Source: Mycobacterium sp. 1423905.2 (GTDB lineage Bacteria > Actinomycetota > Actinomycetes > Mycobacteriales > Mycobacteriaceae). From it: DNA of 49,666 bases. Both the position numbers and the translations under genes were made by a program. The notes beneath the pieces were generated by a model. The model had not been told where the DNA came from. It was given only the letters and a program-made list of their open reading frames with translations, and did not search any database. Of the stretch, positions 20,989 through 30,359 are shown piece by piece (positions within the stretch are counted from its first letter, which is position 1; every line of letters begins with the position of its first letter). Where the stretch lies: positions 1-49,666 of the forward strand of contig NZ_LZLE01000353.1 of NCBI RefSeq assembly GCF_001673155.1. The letters are read 5' to 3'.

Positions 20989-22146
20989 ATGGCCGCGAGC
21001 TACGGAAGAACTTCGCCGCCTGTCGACATTGGGCGTGACTTGGTGGTCCGCGCCGCGGACTTGGTTCCACTGCTCACCTTCAACGCCGCCCGGGCCGACC
21101 GTCAGCGTCGTATTTGTGGGGAGAACCTGGATGAGCTTCGCGACGCCGGCTTGTTGCGCATGATGACTCCCCGCCGGTGGGGCGGCCGCCAGGCGAAATT
21201 CGAGACCAAGGTCAGGGTGGTGAGCGAACTCGCTCGCGGCTGCGCCAGCACGAGTTGGGTGTTGGCTCAGCTCACCGGCGGAACGTGGTTCGTCGGCATG
21301 ATGAATAAACAAGCCCAACAGAACGTCTGGGCAAGCAATCCGGACGCGACGGTGGCAGTGGCCATCTCACCGCCGGGCACAGCGGACCCGACAGGCGAGG
21401 GCTACCGCATCAGCGGGCACTGGCCCCACTGCTTCGGCGTCGAGCACGCCGACTGGGTGCTCCTCGGCGCCCGGCCCGTCGGCCCCGACGGACCGGCACC
21501 CCTCGTCGCGCTGGTGCCGCGCGACGAGGTTCAGATCGAGGACACCTGGCACCTGACGGGCATGCGAGGCACCGGGTGCAACACCGTCGCGACCGATGGC
21601 GTGACCGTCCCCTTCCATCGGACGACTTCGCTTGGCGCAATTGAGAAGACGCTGCTGCGTTGGGGTGCCTTGAGCGATCTCGGCGGAGCTCAGCTCGGGT
21701 TGGCCCAGGCCGCACTGGATCTGGTGAGGGATCACGCGTCCCGACGCGGGTGCACTGCCACCACGTCCAGCCGGACATCGGATGCACCGACCGTCCAGCT
21801 CGGCGTGGCACGAGCGGCTTCAGCCCTCGACACGGCAGAAGCTTTGGTGTTCAACGCGGCCCAGGAACAAGACCGCGCGGGCCGCAAATGGGCCCCGCCT
21901 TCGGTGTTGGACCGCGCGCGCGTGCACGGGAAGCTGAACCGCGGCATCATCGAGGCCCGTGACGCCGTCCGTGAGCTGATTTCGGTTGCAGGTGCGCCCG
22001 CGCTCGCCGAATTCAATCCGCTGCAACGCATTTGGCGTGACAGCGAGATCGCCGCCAGCAACGCCGTCAGCAACCCGGCAATCAGCGCCGAGGTCTATGG
22101 CCAACTGTTGTTGGGCGTCGACGAGCCGCGGGCCGTCACGTTGTGA
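20989..22146 (+). CDS. Group-D flavin monooxygenase / acyl-CoA dehydrogenase-fold protein, apparently degenerate active site
   Basis: 385-residue protein of the HsaA / p-hydroxyphenylacetate hydroxylase C2 type (acyl-CoA dehydrogenase fold). It begins with a helical domain (AAREDR-type start, LLRMMTPRRWGG), then SELARGCASTSWVLA, a beta domain (GHWPHCFGVEHADWVLLGA) and a C-terminal helical domain (PLQRIWRDSEIA). Against the paralog at 23193, the position equivalent to Ser147 is Phe149 and that equivalent to His371 is Asn358. About 13 residues are missing between the beta and C-terminal domains (SLGAIEKTLLRWGALSDL). It may be inactive, altered or a partner subunit. Start ATG with AGAAGG upstream. 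Converges on the AraC gene (7 bp). Confidence 0.85.
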   Translation: MAASYGRTSPPVDIGRDLVVRAADLVPLLTFNAARADRQRRICGENLDELRDAGLLRMMTPRRWGGRQAKFETKVRVVSELARGCASTSWVLAQLTGGTWFVGMMNKQAQQNVWASNPDATVAVAISPPGTADPTGEGYRISGHWPHCFGVEHADWVLLGARPVGPDGPAPLVALVPRDEVQIEDTWHLTGMRGTGCNTVATDGVTVPFHRTTSLGAIEKTLLRWGALSDLGGAQLGLAQAALDLVRDHASRRGCTATTSSRTSDAPTVQLGVARAASALDTAEALVFNAAQEQDRAGRKWAPPSVLDRARVHGKLNRGIIEARDAVRELISVAGAPALAEFNPLQRIWRDSEIAASNAVSNPAISAEVYGQLLLGVDEPRAVTL

Positions 22147-22153
22147 CAGTGAC

Positions 22154-23035
22154 TCAATTCATCTCGGCTCGATAGCGTCCGGGCGTGATGCCGGCCACCG
22201 CGCGAAACGCGCGGCGTAGCTGAGTTTCCCCGCTGAATCCGGATGCTGCGGCGATGTCAGCGACCGACCGATCGGGATGAGCGCGCAGGAGGCGTTGGGC
22301 TTCGGCCACCCGGATCTCACGCAACTCGTCGGCCAGCGATCGAGGGGTATCGCGAAACAGACGGAACAACGTGCGCCGCGAGAGGTGGCAGCTGCGCGCC
22401 ACCGCGTCGGCATCGAGGGTGGAATCACGGAAGGCTCGACGCAGGTTTAGCAGCACCCGCTCTCGCTCGAGTTCGGCCGGCGCGCTCTGGGCGCCGGCGG
22501 CGATGGCCACCGTCGAGCTGATCAGGCCGAGTGCGTGGGTGGCGAAGGCCGAACAGTCCTGACCGGCGAGTGCTCGAAAGAACGCACCTACCGCCGCGGC
22601 GCGGCCGTCGTCTCCGTCCAGCGGTGAGCCACTGGCTCGCTTCAGAGCCCGCTCGGGTACCGCGTCGCGCGGCACCTGCACGATCACCTGTTCGAAGTCG
22701 CCGTCGAAGGAGAAGTCGAACGGACGCGTGCTGTCACAGAACACGATCGCCCCGGGCGTGAGCCGTGCCGACCGGCCGTCCTGTTCCACCTGGCACTGGC
22801 CGGCGACATGGATCGTCGCCATGGCGTATCCGCCAACCGCGTCATCGATCAGAGCCGACGTGCGGCGGACTCGCTGCGCGGTCGAGCGGACGGTGGTGAT
22901 CTGCAGCGCACCACACCCCGCTCCATCGAGTTCCGCCCAGAAGGGCCCGTCACCCAACGGTGAGGCCACGAGCGGAACCAGCGTGCGGTTGATCACGTCC
23001 CGATAGGCGGTGAAGGTGTGGGGTCGGACCTGCAT
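22154..23035 (-). CDS. AraC-family transcriptional regulator
   Basis: 293-residue regulator. The N-terminal half is a cupin-like AraC-binding domain (GYAMATIHVAGQCQVEQDG, LTPGAIVFCDSTRPF). The C-terminal about 100 residues hold two helix-turn-helix motifs: SCHLSRRTLFRLFRDT and SVADIAAASGFSGETQLRRAF, ending TPGRYR. The ATG at 23035 is preferred; a longer reading needs a TTG at 23086. It is divergent from the second monooxygenase gene and convergent with the first, so it probably controls one or both. The effector is unknown. Confidence 0.9.
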   Translation of the reverse strand: MQVRPHTFTAYRDVINRTLVPLVASPLGDGPFWAELDGAGCGALQITTVRSTAQRVRRTSALIDDAVGGYAMATIHVAGQCQVEQDGRSARLTPGAIVFCDSTRPFDFSFDGDFEQVIVQVPRDAVPERALKRASGSPLDGDDGRAAAVGAFFRALAGQDCSAFATHALGLISSTVAIAAGAQSAPAELERERVLLNLRRAFRDSTLDADAVARSCHLSRRTLFRLFRDTPRSLADELREIRVAEAQRLLRAHPDRSVADIAAASGFSGETQLRRAFRAVAGITPGRYRAEMN

Positions 23036-23081
23036 TCGAAGTTCAACACGGGGCGAGGAGAAAGCAATCCTGCAATCGGCC

Positions 23082-23091
23082 GCCAATTGGC
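23082..23091. promoter_or_regulatory. GCCAATTGGC palindrome in the AraC / monooxygenase divergent promoter
   Basis: A perfect 10-base palindrome in the 157-bp region between the AraC gene and the gene at 23193. It is a plausible operator, but short enough to be chance. The AT-rich core stands out from the surrounding GC-rich sequence. Confidence 0.25.
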
Positions 23092-23192
23092 ACCATCTGA
23101 CCGGACGTCGGCACTCAGGGCATCACCTCGGCAACCGCACCGGCCCAAGCTGAAACGCACAAACGTCCCGAACGACAGAAGGTACTCGCTCT

Positions 23193-24389
23193 ATGACCGC
23201 GATCCCCAACACAACCTGTGCATCTCTCGGCGCCGCCCTGGTTGCCCGTGCCGCAAACCTGGTTCCGCTGCTCAGCTTCAACGCCGCGCGCGTCGACCGG
23301 GAGCGCCGTATTCCTGCCGAGAATCTCAACGAGCTCACAGAAGCCGGCCTATTGCGGATGATGACACCGAGGCGATGGGGCGGCCACGAGGTGGGGTTCG
23401 CGACGAAGATCGCGGTGGTCAGCGAACTCGCACGCGGCTGTGCATCCACCAGCTGGGTGTTGGCTCTGCTCACCGGCGGGGCCTGGTTCGTCGGCATGAT
23501 GAACGAGCAAGCCCAGAGCGATGTCTGGTCGACCGGTCCCGACGCGACGGTCGCGGTCGCCGTCCCCCCGTCCGGATCGGCGGACCTCGTCGACGACGGG
23601 TACCGCGTCAGCGGCCGCTGGCCGTACTGCTCCGGCGTCGAGCACGCCGACTGGGTGCTTCTCGGCGCCCGGTTCCTCGGCCCGGACGGCCAACCGGCTC
23701 CCATCGTGGCGCTGGTGCCGCGCGAGCAGGTGGAGATCGAGGACTCCTGGCACGTGACGGGAATGCGCGGCACCGGGTCCAATACCGTGGTGACCGGTGG
23801 GGTACATGTGCCGTTCCACCGAACGATCGGCCTGGGTGCCGTCGGGGAAGGACACGTCGACACCGCGTTCACCGCCGAGGCGCCCTACCACGTTCCACTG
23901 ACCCTGGCCGCGTTGAGCGATCTCACCGGACCCCAACTCGGATTGGCCAGAGCGGCACTGGACTTGGTGATCGAAGCAGCATCCCGGCGCGGCGTCAGTG
24001 CCACCACCTACCCCCGGCAAAGCCAAGCGCCGACCGTGCAGCTCGCCGTGGCACGAGCGGCCTCATCGATCGATACCGCGCACGCGTTGGTGTTCACCGC
24101 GGCAAAGGAAATGGACCGCGCCGGCCGCACCCGGGTGCGTCCTCCGCTACTGGACCGCGCGCGCATGCGGATGCAATTGACCCGCGGCATCGTCGAGGCA
24201 CGCGCCGCGATCCGTGACCTGATGTCGGTCGCAGGCAGCTCTGCATACACGGAAGCCAATCCATTGCAACGCATTTGGCGTGACAGCGAAATTGCCGGCA
24301 GCCACGCCGTGAGCAACCCCGCCATCAGCGCCGAGGTCTACGGCCGGCTCCTGTTGGGCGTCGACGAGCCGCTGGTGATTCCCGTGTGA
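23193..24389 (+). CDS. Group-D flavin-dependent monooxygenase (HsaA-like)
   Basis: 398-residue paralog of the protein at 20989, with long identical blocks (LLRMMTPRRWGG, SELARGCASTSWVLA, GVEHADWVLLGAR, NPLQRIWRDSEIA, NPAISAEVYG). It keeps Ser147 (PYCSGVEH) and His371 (AGSHAVSN), which align with the flavin-hydroperoxide Ser and His of HsaA and C2 hydroxylase by position and context. It would hydroxylate an aromatic or polycyclic substrate with reduced flavin and oxygen, so a separate flavin reductase is needed; none is in the window. ACAGAAGG precedes the ATG, similar to the first paralog. The substrate is unknown. Confidence 0.88.
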   Translation: MTAIPNTTCASLGAALVARAANLVPLLSFNAARVDRERRIPAENLNELTEAGLLRMMTPRRWGGHEVGFATKIAVVSELARGCASTSWVLALLTGGAWFVGMMNEQAQSDVWSTGPDATVAVAVPPSGSADLVDDGYRVSGRWPYCSGVEHADWVLLGARFLGPDGQPAPIVALVPREQVEIEDSWHVTGMRGTGSNTVVTGGVHVPFHRTIGLGAVGEGHVDTAFTAEAPYHVPLTLAALSDLTGPQLGLARAALDLVIEAASRRGVSATTYPRQSQAPTVQLAVARAASSIDTAHALVFTAAKEMDRAGRTRVRPPLLDRARMRMQLTRGIVEARAAIRDLMSVAGSSAYTEANPLQRIWRDSEIAGSHAVSNPAISAEVYGRLLLGVDEPLVIPV

Positions 24390-24392
24390 CCG

Positions 24393-25253
24393 CTAGGCGT
24401 CGAGCGCGAGGTCCTTGCGGAAGCGGCGCATGCCGTCGATCTTGTCGTCCAGACTGGCGTCGGGGCCGGCGTAGAACATCCACGGCATGGTGATGATGCC
24501 GGTGATGCCCGCGTCGGCGGCGCGTTGGTAGTCGGCGGTGGTGAACGCGTCGGTGAGCGGGGTGAGGATGGTGAATTCGTCCATAGTTAAGCCGGATTCG
24601 GCTCTGAGTTCGCGCAACCGGCCGGCCGCCCCGATGGCGCGGTCGGTCTTGATCAGGTCACCGATCCAGCCGTCGTTGCGCGCGGCGCGGCGCAGCGCGG
24701 CGTCGCTGAGCCCGCCGACGTAGATCGGTATCGGCGGTGGCGTCGGCTGCATTTCCAACCGGGGCGCGGTGTAGAACTCGCCCTCGAACTCCGTCCAGCC
24801 CGGCGCCCACAGCGCTCGCATCAATCGCAGGATTTCGTCGGTGCGCTTGCCGCGGGCCGTGAACGGCTCGCCCATCAACGCGAACTCCTCTTCGCACCAA
24901 CCCACTCCGACACCCAGCTCCACCCGGCCAGCGGCCAGAACCGCGGCCGTACCAATCGCTTTGGCGGCCGAATAGGGGTTGCGCATGGCGGGGATGTACA
25001 CGGTGTTGACGAACCGCAGCCGCGAGGTGACTTGGGCGAGCGCACCGACCAGCACCCACGGGTCGGGCCAATCGGTGAACGGCTGCCAGCGCCGCTGCCC
25101 ATCTTTGGTGTACGGATACGGCGTGGCCAGGGTTTCCAGGTTGACGACGTGGTCGGGTATGCCGATGCCGTCGTAGCCGAGTTCGTCAGCGGCCTTGGCG
25201 ATCTCGATGATCTCCGTGGTGTTCAAGAAGGCGCTGCTGATGTAGAACTTCAT
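24393..25253 (-). CDS. LLM-class (probably F420-dependent) oxidoreductase
   Basis: 286-residue TIM-barrel protein of the luciferase-like superfamily. Visible are the early LGYDGIGIPDHVV, the VNTVYIPAMRNPYSAAKAIGTAAVLAAGRVELGVGVGW core, EFEGEFY and PIYVGGLSDAALRRAAR. Actinobacterial members of this form usually bind F420, so an F420-linked hydride transfer is likely; the substrate is unknown. The ATG at 25253 overlaps the stop of the thioesterase gene (ATGA), so the two are translationally coupled. Confidence 0.87.
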   Translation of the reverse strand: MKFYISSAFLNTTEIIEIAKAADELGYDGIGIPDHVVNLETLATPYPYTKDGQRRWQPFTDWPDPWVLVGALAQVTSRLRFVNTVYIPAMRNPYSAAKAIGTAAVLAAGRVELGVGVGWCEEEFALMGEPFTARGKRTDEILRLMRALWAPGWTEFEGEFYTAPRLEMQPTPPPIPIYVGGLSDAALRRAARNDGWIGDLIKTDRAIGAAGRLRELRAESGLTMDEFTILTPLTDAFTTADYQRAADAGITGIITMPWMFYAGPDASLDDKIDGMRRFRKDLALDA

Positions 25254-25876
25254 TCGGGGTCCCGGGCCCACGCCGGTTTGATGAAGATGCCTTCGGCCTC
25301 GACCGTCACGCCTTTGGCATCTGAAATAGACCCGCGCGCAAATGCTTTGACACCTTCGGCCCGCTCGACGTAGGCGTCGCAGCGTAGCGGGCCCAATGGG
25401 GTGCCGCGCAGGTACTTCACCGTGATGGTGCCGGTGAACAGCGGCTTGGTCAGCCCACCGCTGGCCGCCTCACCCAGCATGTGGTCGAGCACCAGCGCGC
25501 TCATACCGCCGTGCACCAATCCGGGCGGACCTTCGTAGGCAGGGCCGAGCACGAATTCACTCCAGCACCGTCCGTCGTCCTCGTGGTGCACCACCAGCGG
25601 CGGGGCCAGGGGGTTACACGGGCCGGTCGCCGCGTTGCCCAGGGGCACCGGACGGCCGTCGACGCGGTAGCTGACGCCGGGCGGGCGGACGCGTTGGCTC
25701 AGCAGAGATTCGGTGACCTTCTCGATGGTCGCGCGCGCCGCGGAGATGACGTCATCGTCGGCTTGGGTGCGAATCGTCGCGTCGATGAGGTCTCGCACGG
25801 CTTCGGTCAACGGCGCATACATCGCCGTCACCCGACCAAGCTCCGCCTCGCTCAAGACCTCGAACGTCGCGTCCAA
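25250..25876 (-). CDS. Hotdog-fold (PaaI-type) thioesterase
   Basis: 208-residue protein. Residues 1-about 85 are mostly helical; the C-terminal hotdog domain has the PaaI signature GPPGLVHGGMSALVLDHMLG and the later strand FTGTITVKYLRGTPLGPL. It should cleave an acyl-CoA; substrate unknown. The start is a TTG at 25876, supported by GGGGAGG about nine bases before it; no in-frame ATG near the N-terminus competes. It begins 19 bp after the glnE stop on the same strand, so it may be read as the tail of the glnE transcript, followed by the LLM gene. Confidence 0.85.
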   Translation of the reverse strand: MDATFEVLSEAELGRVTAMYAPLTEAVRDLIDATIRTQADDDVISAARATIEKVTESLLSQRVRPPGVSYRVDGRPVPLGNAATGPCNPLAPPLVVHHEDDGRCWSEFVLGPAYEGPPGLVHGGMSALVLDHMLGEAASGGLTKPLFTGTITVKYLRGTPLGPLRCDAYVERAEGVKAFARGSISDAKGVTVEAEGIFIKPAWARDPE

Positions 25877-25895
25877 CCGAATCCGCCTCCCCTGT

Positions 25896-28883
25896 TCAGG
25901 TCCCGAACACCTTGCGCACGACGGCTTTTGCGCGTCGCGTCACCCGCAGATAGTTGTCCAGGAATTCTCCGCCGTCCTCACCCTGCCAGCCCGCGGCCAC
26001 GGCCACGGCGTTGAGCTGGCGCCCTGGACCGGGCAGCTGATCGGTCGGCTTGCCCCGCACCAGAACCAGCGCATTGCGCGCTCGGGTGGCGGTCAGCCAG
26101 GCCTGCCGCAGCAGATCCACTTCGTCTTCAGGCACTAGGCCGGCTTCGGCGATCGCGTCCAGGGACTGCAGTGTCGAGGTGTTGTGCAGCGCCGGGATCT
26201 CGTGGGCGTGCCGCAGTTGCAACAACTGCACGGTCCACTCGATGTCGGCCAACCCGCCGCGGCCCAGTTTGGTGTGGGTGTTCGGGTCCGCACCCCGCGG
26301 CAGTCGTTCGGACTCCACGCGGGCCTTGATGCGGCGGATCTCGCGGACCGCATCGGCCGATACCCCGTCGGGCGGATACCGCGTCTTGTCCGCCAGTACC
26401 AGGAACCGTTGACCCAGTTCGGCATCGCCGGCCACCGCGTGCGCGCGCAGCAACGCCTGGATCTCCCAGGGTTGGGCCCATTGCGCGTAGTAGGCGGCGT
26501 AAGACCCGAGCGTGCGGACCAGCGGCCCATTGCGGCCTTCGGGGCGCAGGTTGGCGTCGACCTCCAGCGGAGGGTCGACGCTGGGCGTGCCCAACCGGGC
26601 CCGCACCTGCTCGGCGACCATCGTCGCCCACTTCACGGCTTGCGAATCTGCCACGTCATGGGCCGGCTCGCAGACGTACATGACGTCGGCGTCCGACCCG
26701 TAACTCAGTTCCGAGCCGCCCAACCGTCCCATGCCGATCACCGCGAGAGCCGCCGGTGCGCGGCCGTCGGCGGGCAGGTTGGCCCGGATCACCGCCTCCA
26801 GCGCGGCCTGCAACACCGCGACCCACACCGAGGTCAGCGCGCGGCAGACTTCGGTGACCTCCAGCATGCCCAGCAGATCGGCCGACCCGATCCGGGCCAA
26901 TTCGCGGCGGCGCAGCGTCCGGGCGGCCGCGATAGCCCGCTCCGCATCGGTGTGCCGGCCCGCCGAGGCGACCAATGCGCGGGCCACCGCCGCGGGTTCG
27001 GTCTCCAGCAGCTTGGGGCCCGACGGCCCGTCGGAGTACTGCTGGATCACTTCGGGTGCCCGCATCAACAGATCGGGCACGAACGCCGAGGTGCCGAGCA
27101 CGTGCATCAACCGTTTGGCCACGGCGGGTTTGTCGCGCAGCGTCGACAGGTACCAGGTCTGGCCGGCCAGAGTTTCGCTGAGGCGGCGGTAGGCCAACAG
27201 GCCGCGGTCGGGGTCGGGCGCATATGACAGCCAGTCCAGCAGCCGGGGCAGCAACACCGATTGCACTCGTCCGCGCCGTCCGCTCTGATTGACGAGCGCC
27301 GAGATGTGCTTGAGCGCGGTCTGCGGGCCCTCGTAGCCCAGCGCGGCGAGTTGGCGCTCGGCAGCCTCCGACGTCATTCCGTGGCCGAGCTCCAGCCCGG
27401 TCGGCGTAATCGATTCCAGCAGTGGTTGATAGAAGAGTTTGTCGTGCAGCCGTGACACCCGGTGGTTCTGGTTCTTCAGCTCTTCGCGCAACACCCCCGC
27501 GGCGTCGTGCCGACCGTCTGGCCGGATGTGCGCCGCCCGGGCCAACCAGCGCACCGCTTCTTCGTCGTCGACTTCGGGCAGCATGTGGGTGCGCTTGAGC
27601 CGTTGCAGCTGCAGGCGGTGTTCGAGCAGCCGCAGAAACTCGTATGAGGCGGTCAAGTTCGCTGCGTCCTCGCGCCCGATGTATCCACCGGCGCTCAACG
27701 CCGCCAGCGCGTCCACCGTCGACGCCACGTGCAGCGACTCGTCGCTGCGGCCGTGCACCAGCTGCAGCAGTTGCACGGCGAATTCCACGTCGCGCAGCCC
27801 GCCGGTGCCCAGCTTCAGTTCGCGGCCGCGCACATCGGCTGGCACCAGCTCCTCCACCCGGCGTCGCATGGCTTGCACTTCGGATACGAAGTCCTCCCGC
27901 TCGCAGGCGGTCCACACCATCGGCATGAGCGCGGCCAGATAACTCTCGCCCAGTTCCCGGTCACCGACCGCGGCGCGGGCTTTCAGTAACGCTTGGAATT
28001 CCCAGGTTTTGGCCCACCGCTGGTAGTAGGCGACGTGCGAATCCAGCGTCCGGACCAACTCGCCGTTGCGGCCCTCTGGGCGCAGGCCGGCGTCCACCTC
28101 GAAGAAGGCCGCGGAGGCCACCCGCATCATTTCGCTGGCCACCCGCGCGCTCAGTGAGTCGGCGCGCTCGGCGACGAAGATGACGTCGACGTCGCTCACG
28201 TAATTGAGTTCGCGCGCACCGCATTTGCCCATCGCCATCACAGCCAGGCGCGGCGGTGTGCGCCCCGAGCACAACGTGTCTTCGGCGACCCGCAGTGCGG
28301 CCGCCAGCGCGGCATCGGCGGTGTCGGCGAGTTGGGCGCCGACCACGGTGAACGGCAGCACCGGTTCGTCTTCGACGGTCGCGGCCAGGTCGAGCGCGGC
28401 CAGCACCAACAGATGGTCGCGGTACAGCGCCTGCAGCCGGCGCAACAAGGCGCCCGACGATTCGCCGGCGGCCTCCTCGATGCACTCGGTGAACGACCGG
28501 TGCAGCTGGTCCAGCGTCGGAAGTTTCACGTTGCCGCGCAACAACTTCCACGATTGCGGATGGGCGATCAGGTGGTCCCCCAACGCCAGGGACGAGCCCA
28601 GCACCGCGAACAACCGTCCGCGCAGATTGCGCTCGGCGAGCAGCGCCATGTTCAACTGGTTCCAGCCGGTATCCAAACTCTCCGAGAGTCGAATCAAGGC
28701 TCGCAGCGCCGCATCGGCGTCCGGGGCGCGCGACAGTGACCACAGCAGATCGACGTGGGCCTGATCGTCTTGCTGGTCCCAACCCAACTGCGCCAGCCGG
28801 GCGCCGGCGGCAGGGTCGACCAATCCGAGCCGCCCAACGCTGGGCAACCTGGGTCGCTGCGTCGCGGGCTTGGTCACGCCCAT
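25896..28883 (-). CDS. glnE: Glutamine synthetase adenylyltransferase / adenylyl-removing enzyme
   Basis: 995-residue bifunctional enzyme that attaches AMP to, and removes it from, the regulatory tyrosine of glutamine synthetase (Tyr405 of the GlnA1 here). It contains two nucleotidyltransferase halves. The N-terminal one carries [13 protein letters not shown] and the C-terminal one [13 protein letters not shown]; each has the metal-binding DxD and is followed by a repeat of [14 protein letters not shown]. Helical GlnE domains follow each half. ATG start. It lies 58 bp after glnA2 on the same strand. Essential in M. tuberculosis (known). Confidence 0.96.
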   Translation of the reverse strand: MGVTKPATQRPRLPSVGRLGLVDPAAGARLAQLGWDQQDDQAHVDLLWSLSRAPDADAALRALIRLSESLDTGWNQLNMALLAERNLRGRLFAVLGSSLALGDHLIAHPQSWKLLRGNVKLPTLDQLHRSFTECIEEAAGESSGALLRRLQALYRDHLLVLAALDLAATVEDEPVLPFTVVGAQLADTADAALAAALRVAEDTLCSGRTPPRLAVMAMGKCGARELNYVSDVDVIFVAERADSLSARVASEMMRVASAAFFEVDAGLRPEGRNGELVRTLDSHVAYYQRWAKTWEFQALLKARAAVGDRELGESYLAALMPMVWTACEREDFVSEVQAMRRRVEELVPADVRGRELKLGTGGLRDVEFAVQLLQLVHGRSDESLHVASTVDALAALSAGGYIGREDAANLTASYEFLRLLEHRLQLQRLKRTHMLPEVDDEEAVRWLARAAHIRPDGRHDAAGVLREELKNQNHRVSRLHDKLFYQPLLESITPTGLELGHGMTSEAAERQLAALGYEGPQTALKHISALVNQSGRRGRVQSVLLPRLLDWLSYAPDPDRGLLAYRRLSETLAGQTWYLSTLRDKPAVAKRLMHVLGTSAFVPDLLMRAPEVIQQYSDGPSGPKLLETEPAAVARALVASAGRHTDAERAIAAARTLRRRELARIGSADLLGMLEVTEVCRALTSVWVAVLQAALEAVIRANLPADGRAPAALAVIGMGRLGGSELSYGSDADVMYVCEPAHDVADSQAVKWATMVAEQVRARLGTPSVDPPLEVDANLRPEGRNGPLVRTLGSYAAYYAQWAQPWEIQALLRAHAVAGDAELGQRFLVLADKTRYPPDGVSADAVREIRRIKARVESERLPRGADPNTHTKLGRGGLADIEWTVQLLQLRHAHEIPALHNTSTLQSLDAIAEAGLVPEDEVDLLRQAWLTATRARNALVLVRGKPTDQLPGPGRQLNAVAVAAGWQGEDGGEFLDNYLRVTRRAKAVVRKVFGT

Positions 28884-28941
28884 GACGGTAGCGCAAAGCG
28901 GCGGGCACCCCGTCCGCTAGGCACGGTGCGTCGACAGGTGG

Positions 28942-30282
28942 TTAGAGGGACAAGTAGGTACTCAGCTCGTACGGGGTGACGTGGCTGCGGTAGTTCGCCC
29001 ACTCCGTGCGCTTGTTGCGCAAGAAGAAGTCAAAGACGTGCTCCCCCAGCGCTTCTGCGACAAGCTCGGAGGCTTCCATGGCACGCAGCGCGGCGTCCAG
29101 GCTGGACGGCAACTCGCGGTACCCCATGGTGCGGCGTTCCTCGGGCGTGAGATCCCAGACGTTGTCCTCGGCCTGCGGGCCCAGCACGTAGCCCTTCTCC
29201 ACCCCGCGCAGGCCGGCGGCCAGCAACACCGCGAACGCCAGGTAGGGGTTGCACGCCGAATCCGGGCTGCGCACCTCGATGCGCCGCGAGGACGTCTTGT
29301 GCGGGGTGTACATGGGCACCCGCACCAGCGCCGAGCGGTTGGCCGCTCCCCAGGATGCGGCGGTGGGCGCCTCCCCGCCGTGGACCAGCCGCTTGTAGGA
29401 GTTGACCCACTGGTTGGTGACCGCGCTGATCTCAGAGGCGTGCTCCAAGATCCCGGCGATGAAGGACTTGCCGACGTCGGAGAGTTGCAGCGGATCGTCG
29501 GTGCTGTGGAAGGCGTTGACGTCGCCTTCGAACAGGCTCATGTGCGTGTGCATCGCCGAGCCGGGGTACTGCCCGAACGGCTTGGGCATGAACGACGCCC
29601 GGGCGCCCTGGCCCAGCGCCACTTCCTTGATCAGGTAGCGGAACGTCATCACGTTGTCGGCCATGGACAGCGCGTCGGCGAAGCGCAGGTCAATTTCCTG
29701 CTGGCCCGGCGCGCCTTCATGGTGGCTGAACTCCACCGAGATGCCCATGAACTCCAGGGCCTCGATCGCCTCCCGGCGGAAGTTCGACGCGGAGTCGTGG
29801 ATGGCCTGGTCGAAGTAGCCGGCGTTGTCGATGGGGACGGGCACCGAGCCGTCGTCGGGACCGGCCTTGAGCAAGAAGAACTCGATCTCCGGGTGCACGT
29901 AGCAGGAGAACCCGAGTTCGTTGGCCTTGGTCAGTTGCCGACGCAACACGTGGCGCGGGTCGGCCCACGACGGCGAGCCGTCGGGCATGCTGATGTCGCA
30001 GAAGATCCGCGCGGAGTGATGGTGGCCGGCCGGGGTGGTCCAGGGCAGCACCTGAAACGTCGACGGATCCGGGTTCGCCACGGTGTCGGATTCGGAGACC
30101 CGCGCGAACCCCTCGATCGAGGACCCGTCGAAGCCGATGCCCTCTTCGAAGGCGCCTTCGAGTTCCGCCGGGGCGATCGCGACCGACTTGAGGAACCCAA
30201 GCACGTCCGTGAACCAGAGCCGGACGAACCGGATGTCGCGTTCCTCCAGGGTGCGGAGGACGAATTCCTTCTGTCGATCCAT
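28942..30282 (-). CDS. glnA2: Glutamine synthetase-like protein GlnA2
   Basis: 446-residue second glutamine synthetase homolog, nearly identical in plan to tuberculosis GlnA2 (Rv2222c). Family blocks are GFDGSSIEGFARVSESD, HPEIEFFLL, PGSAMHTHMSLF and VRSPDSACNPYLAFAVLL. The tyrosine loop of GlnA1 (LYELPPEE) is replaced by WDLTPEERR, so it is not expected to be a GlnE target. The ATG at 30282 (MDRQKEF) is chosen over an upstream GTG-led reading. A candidate GlnR box lies 24 bp upstream. Probably forms a unit with glnE. Confidence 0.95.
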   Translation of the reverse strand: MDRQKEFVLRTLEERDIRFVRLWFTDVLGFLKSVAIAPAELEGAFEEGIGFDGSSIEGFARVSESDTVANPDPSTFQVLPWTTPAGHHHSARIFCDISMPDGSPSWADPRHVLRRQLTKANELGFSCYVHPEIEFFLLKAGPDDGSVPVPIDNAGYFDQAIHDSASNFRREAIEALEFMGISVEFSHHEGAPGQQEIDLRFADALSMADNVMTFRYLIKEVALGQGARASFMPKPFGQYPGSAMHTHMSLFEGDVNAFHSTDDPLQLSDVGKSFIAGILEHASEISAVTNQWVNSYKRLVHGGEAPTAASWGAANRSALVRVPMYTPHKTSSRRIEVRSPDSACNPYLAFAVLLAAGLRGVEKGYVLGPQAEDNVWDLTPEERRTMGYRELPSSLDAALRAMEASELVAEALGEHVFDFFLRNKRTEWANYRSHVTPYELSTYLSL

Positions 30283-30305
30283 ATCCCGAACAGTAGGCAC
30301 TGTGT

Positions 30306-30321
30306 GTTAACTCCGTGTTAC
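30306..30321 (-). promoter_or_regulatory. Candidate GlnR box upstream of glnA2
   Basis: On the minus strand GTAACACGGAGTTAAC shows AC-n9-AC spacing and is also an imperfect palindrome. It sits 24 bp before the glnA2 ATG, which is close for an activator site. It is the same pattern as the box before glnA1. Inference from pattern only. Confidence 0.38.
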
Positions 30322-30359
30322 CGATGCCCGTTCAGGCGCGTTGCGGCGTGTCTGCCGAC

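Noticed and set aside
23036..23086. Longer AraC reading from a TTG at 23086
   Set aside because: A rare start without a ribosome site, and it would remove the palindrome-bearing promoter; the ATG at 23035 begins where the family begins.
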